From: Oscillospiraceae bacterium
GTDB lineage: Bacteria > Bacillota > Clostridia > Oscillospirales > Ruminococcaceae
Direction of reading: 5' to 3'
Assembly: GCA_029098085.1 (NCBI GenBank)
Contig: JAQXNQ010000234.1
Coordinates: 1-6,010, forward strand
Length of the DNA: 6,010 bases
Part shown: positions 1 to 3,892 of the stretch, piece by piece
How positions within the stretch are numbered: the stretch's first letter is position 1
Layout of the letters: the number at the start of each line of letters is the position of its first letter
The notes under the pieces: model-generated
Told to the model about the DNA's origin: nothing
What the model saw: only the letters and a program-made list of their open reading frames with translations
The model's database searches: none
Made by a program: the position numbers and the translations under genes

Positions 1-58
1 TCTTTGTTCAATTTTGAGGATCCCGAAGTCCGAGAGGACGAAGGAACCTTAAAAATGT
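1..58 (+). other. Spacer upstream of tRNA cluster, probably rRNA-operon spacer
   Basis: No coding potential is seen. The opening TTTGTTCAATTTTGAGG resembles the spacer sequence that follows rRNA genes in Firmicutes rrn operons, so an rRNA gene may lie just off the left edge; this is from memory of such spacers and is not provable here. A small hairpin, GTCC-GAGA-GGAC at 28-39, has a GNRA-type tetraloop and sits inside a weak outer TCC/GGA pairing. It may be an RNA-processing element in the precursor of the tRNAs that follow. Confidence 0.4.
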
Positions 59-134
59 GCACCATTAGCTCAGTTGGTAGAGCAACTGACTCTTAATCAG
101 TGGGTCCAGGGTTCGAGTCCCTGATGGTGTACCA
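59..134 (+). tRNA. tRNA-Lys (anticodon CTT)
   Basis: A full cloverleaf is visible: acceptor GCACCAT pairs with ATGGTGT (one G-U), D stem GCTC/GAGC, anticodon stem ACTGA/TCAGT around the loop CTCTTAA, and T stem CAGGG/CCCTG with loop TTCGAGT. The discriminator is A and the CCA end is encoded at 132-134. Anticodon CTT reads the lysine codon AAG. It is the first gene of the cluster, three bases before the next tRNA, so the two are surely co-transcribed. Confidence 0.96.
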
Positions 135-137
135 GAT

Positions 138-212
138 GGACTGTTGGTCAAGCGGTTAAGACGCCGCCCTCTCACGGCGGAATCCGGGGTTCGATTCCCC
201 GACGGGTCACCA
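138..212 (+). tRNA. tRNA-Glu (anticodon CTC)
   Basis: The anticodon stem CCGCC/GGCGG holds the loop CTCTCAC, giving anticodon CTC for the glutamate codon GAG. The D arm with GGTCAAGCGGTTAAGAC is typical of bacterial tRNA-Glu, the T stem CGGGG/CCCCG is perfect, and CCA is encoded at 210-212. The acceptor stem GGACTGT against ACGGGTC is imperfect: it has an A-G mismatch at the third pair and two G-U pairs, which is unusual for a working tRNA. Identity is secure; full function is a little less so. Confidence 0.94.
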
Positions 213-213
213 T

Positions 214-225
214 TCCCTTTTGGGA
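214..225 (+). other. Short hairpin between tRNA-Glu and 5S
   Basis: TCCC-TTTT-GGGA forms a four-pair stem directly after the CCA end of tRNA-Glu. It is too short and lacks a following T run, so it is unlikely to be a terminator. A processing signal between the tRNA and the 5S precursor is possible. Confidence 0.3.
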
Positions 226-238
226 TACTGTAACACAT

Positions 239-356
239 TGTTGGTGTTTATGGCGATGAGGTCACACCTGTTCCCATACCGAACACAGAAGTTAAGCTCA
301 TCCGCGTCGAAAATACTTGGCTGGAGACGGCCTGGGAAAATAGAACGACGCCAGCA
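239..356 (+). rRNA. rrf: 5S ribosomal RNA
   Basis: The conserved core CCATACCGAACACAGAAG followed by TTAAGCTC is the Gram-positive 5S signature (loop B/C region), and GGGAAAATAGAACGACGCCA matches the usual 3' part. The terminal helix forms between TGTTGGTG at 239-246 and CGCCAGCA at 349-356 with two G-U pairs, which sets the ends at about 118 nt, the normal length. It lies between tRNA-Glu and the CAT tRNA rather than directly after a 23S gene inside the window. The exact ends may be off by one or two bases. Confidence 0.95.
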
Positions 357-363
357 CTTGTAT

Positions 364-440
364 GGGCCATTAGCTCAGTTGGTTAGAGCGACCGGCTCAT
401 AACCGGTTGGTCCCGGGTTCGAGTCCCTGATGGCCCACCA
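364..440 (+). tRNA. tRNA with anticodon CAT (elongator Met or lysidine-type Ile2)
   Basis: Acceptor GGGCCAT pairs perfectly with ATGGCCC, D stem GCTC/GAGC, anticodon stem ACCGG/CCGGT around CTCATAA, with encoded CCA at 438-440. Automatic annotation would usually call this tRNA-Met. The arm around CTCATAA resembles Bacillus-type tRNA-Ile2, whose C34 is changed to lysidine by TilS, so Ile2 is a real alternative. It is not initiator tRNA-fMet: the first acceptor pair is intact and the three-G-C anticodon stem signature is absent. The T stem CCGGG/CCCTG has a C-T mismatch at its second pair. Confidence 0.93.
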
Positions 441-451
441 GTTGTTGCAAT

Positions 452-527
452 AGGGGTATAGTTCAGCTGGTAGAGCGACAGTCTCCAAAACTGTTTGTCG
501 GGAGTTCGAATCTCTCTGCCCCTGCCA
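452..527 (+). tRNA. tRNA-Trp (anticodon CCA)
   Basis: Acceptor AGGGGTA pairs with TGCCCCT, the discriminator is G as expected for bacterial tRNA-Trp, and CCA is encoded at 525-527. Anticodon stem ACAGT/ACTGT encloses CTCCAAA, giving CCA for the UGG codon. T stem GGGAG/CTCTC has one G-U pair. This is the last gene of the RNA cluster; the terminator begins four bases downstream. Confidence 0.96.
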
Positions 528-530
528 TAA

Positions 531-565
531 AAGATCGGTCTTCGACCGGTCTTTTTTGTTTTTTG
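531..565 (+). terminator. Intrinsic terminator of the tRNA-5S cluster
   Basis: AGATCGGTC and GACCGGTCT form a stem around a TTC loop (one G-U pair), followed at once by TTTTTTGTTTTTT. This is a textbook rho-independent terminator right after tRNA-Trp. Confidence 0.92.
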
Positions 566-585
566 AATGGTTTGTACCATGAAAG

Positions 586-613
586 AGGGCTGCCCCCGTT
601 TGGAGGCAGCCCT
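586..613 (-). terminator. Terminator hairpin of the deacetylase gene
   Basis: AGGGCTGCC (586-594) pairs with GGCAGCCCT (605-613), a perfect nine-pair GC-rich stem 20 bases past the stop codon of the - strand gene. On the - strand it is followed by CTTTC, a weak T tract. The hairpin may also stop + strand read-through, since it ends in CCCTTTG on that side. Together with the preceding terminator it separates two convergent units. Confidence 0.7.
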
Positions 614-633
614 TTGCTCATACCGAAATGGAT

Positions 634-1794
634 TTATGACTCAAACAGCTTGAATTCGTAGCCCTCACTGCGGGCGTGGTCAATGAAATCGTCGAGAATT
701 TCCGCATTGTCGCAGGAAACGGCGTGCAGCAGATAGATGGCCCCGTTGTGCAGAGCACCATTGACCTTCGCAAGGGCCTTGTCAGCCCCCATCTGGTTGT
801 TGGGATCCCAGTCCTTGTAGGCGTAGCTCCAGAAAACCGTTTTGTAGCCCAGACTCTGCATCTGAGCCAGCACCCGCTCCGAGAATTCGCCGGCCGGCGG
901 ACGGAACAGATTCATGCCGGTGTAGCCAAAGTTGTCAGCCAGGTATTGCTCCACATCGCGGATTTCCTGTTCGCACCGCTCCATGGTTACGTCGGGAAAG
1001 GAGGGATGCTTGGCGCTGTGGTTGCCGATAACGTGTCCTTCGTCGATCATCCGCCGGATCAGCTCCGGCTGGGATTTGACATAATCCAGGGTGACAAAAA
1101 AGACCGCTTTGACATTCTTTTCCTTCAGGGTGTCCAGAATCTGCGGCGTATAGCCGTTTTCATAGCCTTCGTCAAAGGTCAGATAGACCACTTTTTCGTC
1201 TTCTCCGATAAACAGAGCGTCATATTTTCCATATTTTTCCTGAAAGGAAAGGCTGCCGAGGGGACGGTTGGCGGCGTCAACCTGGACGCCCTGCCCCCAG
1301 CCCTGTTTCTGATTGCTTAAGGATGATATTGCATCTGATGATACGGATGCGCCTGTTTCAATAGCAGTCTCCTCCTCTGATTGGGGGAGGGACGCGGTGA
1401 TGTCGCGGTTCTGATTGGAGCTCGGGCTGGACTCTGATGAGGAATGATTTGATCTGCTCGAATTGTCGCCGCTTGAATTGTTATGATCGCCGGTCACATC
1501 GTCCAGCAGCTCCGAGGCGCCCTCGCCCAGGTCCGATATGCCGTCGCCGATGGCTTCACCCAGATCTGAGATGCCGTCTCCCACATCAGATACCAGATCC
1601 GATGCGTCGTTTTCAATGTCAGATCCCAGATCCGACATGTCATTTCCGATATCAGATTCCAGCCGGGATCCGTCGCTGGAATACTCCTGAGGCGCGCTGC
1701 TGTTGGGGGGATTGTTCTGATTCCGTCCGCCGCAGCCGGTCAGCGATGCGGCCAGCAGCAGGGACAGCAGGATGCTGAAAAACTTGTTCCGCAT
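634..1794 (-). CDS. PdaA-like polysaccharide deacetylase lipoprotein
   Basis: This 386-residue protein probably removes acetyl groups from peptidoglycan N-acetylmuramic acid, the step that PdaA performs before muramic delta-lactam formation in spore cortex. Residues 1-20 are a signal peptide ending in the lipobox LTGC, so Cys21 should carry lipid and tether it outside the membrane. Residues 22-165 are a Ser/Asp/Asn-rich stalk with 11-residue repeats at 47-101. The NodB domain covers about 200-386: TFDEGYENGYT (206-216), HSAKH (His259, His263), RPPAG (298-302), DWDP (328-331) and LLHAVS with His357. TFDEGYENGYT and LLHAVSCDNAE closely follow Bacillus PdaA (TFDNGYENGYT), not chitin deacetylases with TFDDG. 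Bacillus PdaA is not, to my knowledge, a lipoprotein, so the anchor and stalk are distinctive. The ATG is supported by AAGGAAG seven bases upstream. Domain certain; exact substrate inferred. Confidence 0.93.
   Translation of the reverse strand: MRNKFFSILLSLLLAASLTGCGGRNQNNPPNSSAPQEYSSDGSRLESDIGNDMSDLGSDIENDASDLVSDVGDGISDLGEAIGDGISDLGEGASELLDDVTGDHNNSSGDNSSRSNHSSSESSPSSNQNRDITASLPQSEEETAIETGASVSSDAISSLSNQKQGWGQGVQVDAANRPLGSLSFQEKYGKYDALFIGEDEKVVYLTFDEGYENGYTPQILDTLKEKNVKAVFFVTLDYVKSQPELIRRMIDEGHVIGNHSAKHPSFPDVTMERCEQEIRDVEQYLADNFGYTGMNLFRPPAGEFSERVLAQMQSLGYKTVFWSYAYKDWDPNNQMGADKALAKVNGALHNGAIYLLHAVSCDNAEILDDFIDHARSEGYEFKLFES
1492..1656 (-). repeat. 33-bp coding repeats (11-residue units) in the deacetylase stalk
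   Basis: Residues 47-101 read as five consecutive 11-residue units: SDIGNDMSDLG, SDIENDASDLV, SDVGDGISDLG, EAIGDGISDLG and the degenerate EGASELLDDVT. Units three and four share GDGISDLG exactly. The acidic-hydrophobic pattern with period 11 suggests an amphipathic helical or coiled-coil stalk. At DNA level the unit is 33 bp, with the GATC-rich segment recurring, consistent with tandem duplication. Confidence 0.85.
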
Positions 1795-1801
1795 GAAAAC
1801 A

Positions 1802-1808
1802 CTTCCTT
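1802..1808 (-). promoter_or_regulatory. Ribosome binding site of the deacetylase gene
   Basis: On the - strand the sequence is AAGGAAG, seven bases before the ATG at 1794. A five-pair hairpin (GCACC at 1811-1815 with GGTGC at 1820-1824, loop of four) lies just upstream and could influence access of the ribosome. Confidence 0.7.
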
Positions 1809-1829
1809 TCGCACCTGATGGTGCAGTAT

Positions 1830-1858
1830 CAGTATTTCCTCTGAAAAGCGGCTCATAC
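1830..1858 (-). promoter_or_regulatory. Possible sigma-G-type promoter of the deacetylase gene
   Basis: Reading the - strand, GTATG (1854-1858) fits the -35 pattern GHATR. After 17 bases comes AATACTG (1830-1836), which matches CATWHTA at five of seven positions. This would fit the known forespore control of pdaA in Bacillus, but spacing is one short of the usual and such short patterns arise by chance. No good sigma-A promoter was found between this gene and the upstream terminator. Confidence 0.3.
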
Positions 1859-1901
1859 AGACAGAAATTTCCGCAGCCTGCTCTTCTGTCTTACGGTTCC
1901 C

Positions 1902-1923
1902 GGCCAAGCATTTTTTATGCGCC
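1902..1923. repeat. AT-loop palindrome between the two - strand genes
   Basis: GCAT (1908-1911) and ATGC (1917-1920) enclose TTTTT, with GGC (1902-1904) and GCC (1921-1923) able to pair outside a three-base bulge. It lies between the regulator's terminator and the tentative deacetylase promoter. It could be a remnant terminator or a protein site; its role is not known. Confidence 0.3.
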
Positions 1924-1950
1924 GCTCCTTTGAAAAATGGCAGGATTTTC

Positions 1951-1991
1951 CGAAAAATAAAACAGCCTTCTCCGCAAAACGCAGAGAAGGC
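1951..1991 (-). terminator. Intrinsic terminator of the HTH regulator gene
   Basis: On the - strand GCCTTCTC and GAGAAGGC (from 1984-1991 and 1965-1972) form a perfect eight-pair stem, followed by TGTTTTATTTTT. It starts 14 bases past the regulator's stop codon and separates that gene from the deacetylase gene, so the two are probably transcribed independently despite having the same orientation. Confidence 0.9.
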
Positions 1992-2004
1992 GGAAAGAAT
2001 AACC

Positions 2005-2703
2005 TTACGGATTCATTTTCTGCTCGCTGGCCTTGATCAGGTTCAGCAGCGAGGTGGCGAACAGCGGATAATTCTGCGACAGGCTTTCGGTGGTGACGGA
2101 GGCCCTTTCCCGGGATTCCTGCGGGATGGTATGGCGGCCGTCCAGATCTTCAGCCAGGCAGCTGGCCTCTGCTTCCAGCTGGCTCATGGCTGCCAAAGCC
2201 TTGGCAGAGGAGAGGTAGCGGGGCGTGGTAAAAAGGTTCTGCTCATTCTTTTTGCTGACCGTATAGACCACTCGGAACATCCGGTAAACGGCAAGCATCA
2301 GAAAATCCGACACGCAGGTGGTCAGCTCCTTGGAGTTGATCCGGGTAAGCAGATCGAACAGAATGTTCAGGGAATTGGAGATCAGCTTTTTGTTCAGCAT
2401 GGGCAGGATGCTGCTCATGTTGCCTTTGGTCATATTGCCCTTGCCGCCCTGTTCCGGCTCCGGCAGATCCTGCATCTGCAGCATGGTTCCGTTGCGTTCA
2501 GGGGAGCAGCCCAGCAGATAGTCGCAGGAAACATCATAATATCTTGACGCCTTTACAACGAAGTCCAGGCCGCATTCCCGGATACCCCGTTCGTAATGGG
2601 AAAGCAGAGCCTGCGAGATTCCCAGTTCGGTGGCAGCTTGTTTCTGACTGATGCCACGCTCCCGCCGGAGCAAAGTCAGGATTCTTGGAAAATCCGAATT
2701 CAT
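2005..2703 (-). CDS. XRE-family HTH regulator with unrecognised C-terminal region
   Basis: A 232-residue DNA-binding protein. Residues 4-65 form a Cro/C1-type HTH: helix two KQAATELGIS (21-30), recognition helix QALLSHYERG (31-40), and the usual end YDVSCDYLLG (56-65). Residues 66-95 are a linker with a Met/Gly-rich stretch, and 100-150 look helical and partly hydrophobic (FLMLAVYRMF). The rest, to residue 232, is probably helical; I do not recognise a known ligand-binding or peptidase domain. I chose the ATG at 2703 because GGAGGA sits eight bases upstream and the HTH begins at once. The frame stays open to an upstream ATG at 2808, but that extension (MTCGTRRPYW...) looks unlike protein and overlaps the leader hairpin. 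The gene has its own promoter and terminator. A transcription factor is clear; its targets are not, though the palindromes in its own promoter suggest autoregulation. Confidence 0.92.
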   Translation of the reverse strand: MNSDFPRILTLLRRERGISQKQAATELGISQALLSHYERGIRECGLDFVVKASRYYDVSCDYLLGCSPERNGTMLQMQDLPEPEQGGKGNMTKGNMSSILPMLNKKLISNSLNILFDLLTRINSKELTTCVSDFLMLAVYRMFRVVYTVSKKNEQNLFTTPRYLSSAKALAAMSQLEAEASCLAEDLDGRHTIPQESRERASVTTESLSQNYPLFATSLLNLIKASEQKMNP

Positions 2704-2711
2704 GTACCGCG

Positions 2712-2717
2712 TCCTCC
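2712..2717 (-). promoter_or_regulatory. Ribosome binding site that fixes the HTH regulator start
   Basis: GGAGGA on the - strand, eight bases before ATG 2703. It favours this start over the in-frame upstream ATG at 2808. It lies 17 bases 3' of the large leader hairpin, so refolding of the leader could plausibly mask it. Confidence 0.85.
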
Positions 2718-2719
2718 AT

Positions 2720-2803
2720 CTATGATCGGTCTGGCGGAACGTACAAGGCGGCAAAATCCCAGGCCGGCAGAAAGTCTGCCAGTATGGGCGCCGCGTTCCG
2801 CAT
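2720..2803 (-). CDS. Possible 27-residue leader peptide upstream of the HTH regulator
   Basis: The reading frame opens with ATG at 2803 and ends with TAG at 2720-2722, right beside the GGAGGA of the regulator gene, a spacing that would suit translational coupling. The peptide starts MRNAAPILADFL, continues with PAWDFAALYVPP and ends DRS; it is hydrophobic with one Trp and one Tyr. Against it: the ribosome binding site is poor (GAAGAA only), and the whole ORF coincides with the leader hairpin, so the reading frame could be accidental. It might act as a leader or signal peptide for the adjacent regulator. Low confidence. Confidence 0.25.
   Translation of the reverse strand: MRNAAPILADFLPAWDFAALYVPPDRS
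2735..2800 (-). ncRNA. Structured 5' leader element, large nested hairpin
   Basis: In the - strand RNA four helices nest in 66 nt: CGGAACG with CGUUCCG (2794-2800/2735-2741), CGGC with GCCG (2790-2793/2749-2752), CCCA with UGGG (2785-2788/2758-2761), and CUGGCAGA with UCUGCCGG (2775-2782/2764-2771) closing on a CUU loop. That is 23 pairs with modest internal loops. One pair is U-G in this strand but would be a C-A mismatch in the + strand, supporting - strand transcription as the functional direction. It lies in the leader of the HTH gene. I cannot match it to a known riboswitch or attenuator; there is no T run after it. Confidence 0.5.
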
Positions 2804-2833
2804 GTCATTCTTCATACATCGCACTGTTTGAAT

Positions 2834-2871
2834 ACCTGTCGAAGCCTGTCGAGAAGAGGCAGAAAACAGGT
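2834..2871 (-). ncRNA. Structured 5' leader element, promoter-proximal hairpin
   Basis: The - strand RNA can pair ACCUGU (2866-2871) with ACAGGU (2834-2839), and inside it GCCU (2857-2860) with AGGC (2844-2847). The repeated CCTGTCGA seen on the + strand at 2835-2842 and 2845-2852 offers two alternative partners for the 5' ACCUGU arm, so two mutually exclusive folds are possible. It starts within about ten bases of the expected transcription start. Confidence 0.4.
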
Positions 2872-2884
2872 TAACGTATAGTAA

Positions 2885-2913
2885 ATTATATTACAACCCC
2901 TACTTTTTGTAAA
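2885..2913 (-). promoter_or_regulatory. Sigma-A promoter of the HTH regulator gene
   Basis: On the - strand TTTACA (2908-2913, five of six matches to TTGACA) and a perfect TATAAT (2885-2890) are separated by exactly 17 bases. The start of transcription would be near 2878, giving a leader of roughly 175 nt before the ATG at 2703, unusually long for a regulator of this kind. Confidence 0.75.
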
Positions 2914-2919
2914 GGGGTT
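2891..2919. promoter_or_regulatory. Interleaved inverted repeats in the regulator promoter (candidate operator)
   Basis: TTACAA (2891-2896) is the reverse complement of TTGTAA (2907-2912), and AACCCCT (2895-2901) is the reverse complement of AGGGGTT (2913-2919). The two palindromes share a centre region and cover the spacer and the -35 box. Such dyads in a promoter are typical XRE operator positions, so self-repression is a reasonable inference. No T run follows on the + strand, so a terminator is unlikely. Confidence 0.5.
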
Positions 2920-3120
2920 TCGGAGGAAATTCAAAAATTTGTCGATTATGATGTGAATAAATGCTTAATTTTCGGCATCGCCGTTGTTTTTGACAGAATT
3001 TCTGCGGTATAATAACATCGAAAGCTGCCATACGCTGCAAAGCGGCATGAAATTCTGCCGTCCGGTCATGCAGTGCGCAGGCATAAGGCGGCTGCGAACC
3101 GTCAGAATTTTGTTTGAGGC

Positions 3121-3149
3121 TTTTCAAACGGGGAAAAATGGAGTATAAT
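3121..3149 (+). promoter_or_regulatory. Probable sigma-A promoter of the phosphatase-proB operon
   Basis: A perfect TATAAT at 3144-3149 with TTTTCA (3121-3126, four of six) 17 bases upstream. Transcription would begin near 3156, about 56 bases before the first ATG. An inverted repeat GTTTGA (3112-3117) / TCAAAC (3124-3129) overlaps the -35 box and could bind a repressor. Confidence 0.6.
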
Positions 3150-3197
3150 ACAAAGAATAACCCCAAGTGAGAAAAGAACCGGCCATTTTTCGGCTAT

Positions 3198-3203
3198 AGG
3201 AGG
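3198..3203 (+). promoter_or_regulatory. Ribosome binding site of the histidine phosphatase gene
   Basis: AGGAGG, a perfect Shine-Dalgarno core, eight bases before ATG 3212, which fixes that start. Confidence 0.88.
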
Positions 3204-3211
3204 CTTCACCG

Positions 3212-3892
3212 ATGATTGACTATAAGCTTTATCTGATCCGCCACGGCATCACCCAGGGAAATCTGGAGGGGCGCTACATTGGCTCCACCGATCTTCCCCT
3301 TTGCCGCGAGGGGGAAAAACAGCTGCAGAAACTGAAGCGCTCCCGCATCTATCCGGAGGTGCAGATGGTATATTCTTCCCCCATGCAGCGCTGTCTGGAC
3401 ACGGCAGAGGTGCTGTATCCGGACAACCACCTTCAGCTGATACAGAATCTGAGAGAGTATGATTTCGGCATTTTTGACGGCAAGTCGGTGGAGGAAGTGG
3501 GCAGCACCGAGGCCTTCCGCCGCTGGTCGGACAGCGGCATGCGCGAGGCGCCCGAGGGCGGCGAACGGATGGAGAATTTCGTAGGCCGCTGTGAGGAGGG
3601 CTTCTGCCAGGTGGTGGAGGACATGATGCGCCGGAAGATCACGGAAGCTGCGCTGATTCTGCACGGCGGTGTCATGATGAATCTGATGGCGGCCCATGCC
3701 TACCCGCAGCGGGAGCCGGTTTACTGGCAGGCTGAGCCGGGAGAGGGCTACACCCTCCTGATTACCCCTCAGATCTGGCACAGGAGCAGAGTGGTGGAGG
3801 CCTTTGACCCCATTCCCTATAAAAAGAATGACCGAAAGGAACCGGAGCCTTTCCAACAATTCGATTTGCCGAAACAGGAGGAAGAGGAATGA
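3212..3892 (+). CDS. Histidine phosphatase family protein (phosphoglycerate mutase-like)
   Basis: A 226-residue cytosolic protein of the histidine phosphatase superfamily, which forms a phosphohistidine intermediate. The RHG motif is at residues 10-12 with His11 as nucleophile. Arg60 in SSPMQRCLDTA, Glu82 in LREYDFG and the second catalytic His151 in LILHGG complete the usual set. The fold length is normal; the last 20 residues (NDRKEPEPFQQFDLPKQEEE) are a polar tail outside the domain. Family members include GpmB-like phosphatases and CobC, alpha-ribazole phosphatase, and the substrate cannot be read from the motifs. No cobalamin genes are nearby, so a CobC role is unsupported. It is the first gene of an apparent four-gene operon, overlapping the next gene by four bases (ATGA), which suggests translational coupling. 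Confidence 0.94.
   Translation: MIDYKLYLIRHGITQGNLEGRYIGSTDLPLCREGEKQLQKLKRSRIYPEVQMVYSSPMQRCLDTAEVLYPDNHLQLIQNLREYDFGIFDGKSVEEVGSTEAFRRWSDSGMREAPEGGERMENFVGRCEEGFCQVVEDMMRRKITEAALILHGGVMMNLMAAHAYPQREPVYWQAEPGEGYTLLITPQIWHRSRVVEAFDPIPYKKNDRKEPEPFQQFDLPKQEEEE

Larger units (their letters stand above)
2914..3205. other. Divergent intergenic region without a supported gene
   Basis: About 290 bases between the regulator promoter and the phosphatase gene. It is clearly more AT-rich than the genes in its first third. It holds three copies of CAGAATTT or its complement (2994-3001, 3050-3057 inverted, 3103-3110) and a shorter related GAAATTC at 2926-2932. It also contains TTGACA (2990-2995) and TATAAT (3008-3013) only 12 bases apart, too close for a normal promoter; a weaker TTGTTT (2984-2989) gives 18. 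A small hairpin, CGCT-GCAA-AGCG with a GNRA loop, lies at 3033-3044. No ORF here has a convincing ribosome binding site, and no known riboswitch or T-box was recognised. Confidence 0.5.

Noticed and set aside
676..1320. Long + strand ORF opposite the deacetylase gene
   Set aside because: It lies entirely antisense to the well-supported NodB domain, has no recognisable motif and is a by-product of GC-rich codon use.
2704..2808. 35-residue N-terminal extension of the HTH regulator
   Set aside because: The GGAGGA site at 2712-2717 serves ATG 2703, the HTH starts there, and the extension has no protein-like character.
2895..2919. Terminator at the AACCCCT/AGGGGTT hairpin
   Set aside because: No T run on either strand after the stem, and it sits inside a strong promoter, so an operator fits better.
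2900..3166. 88-codon - strand ORF with a TTG start in the intergenic region
   Set aside because: No ribosome binding site, low-complexity basic sequence, and it overlaps two promoters.
3014..3211. T-box leader or known riboswitch for the proB operon
   Set aside because: The conserved T-box sequence (AGGGTGG...ACCGCG) and a terminator before the first gene are absent, and no riboswitch core was recognised.
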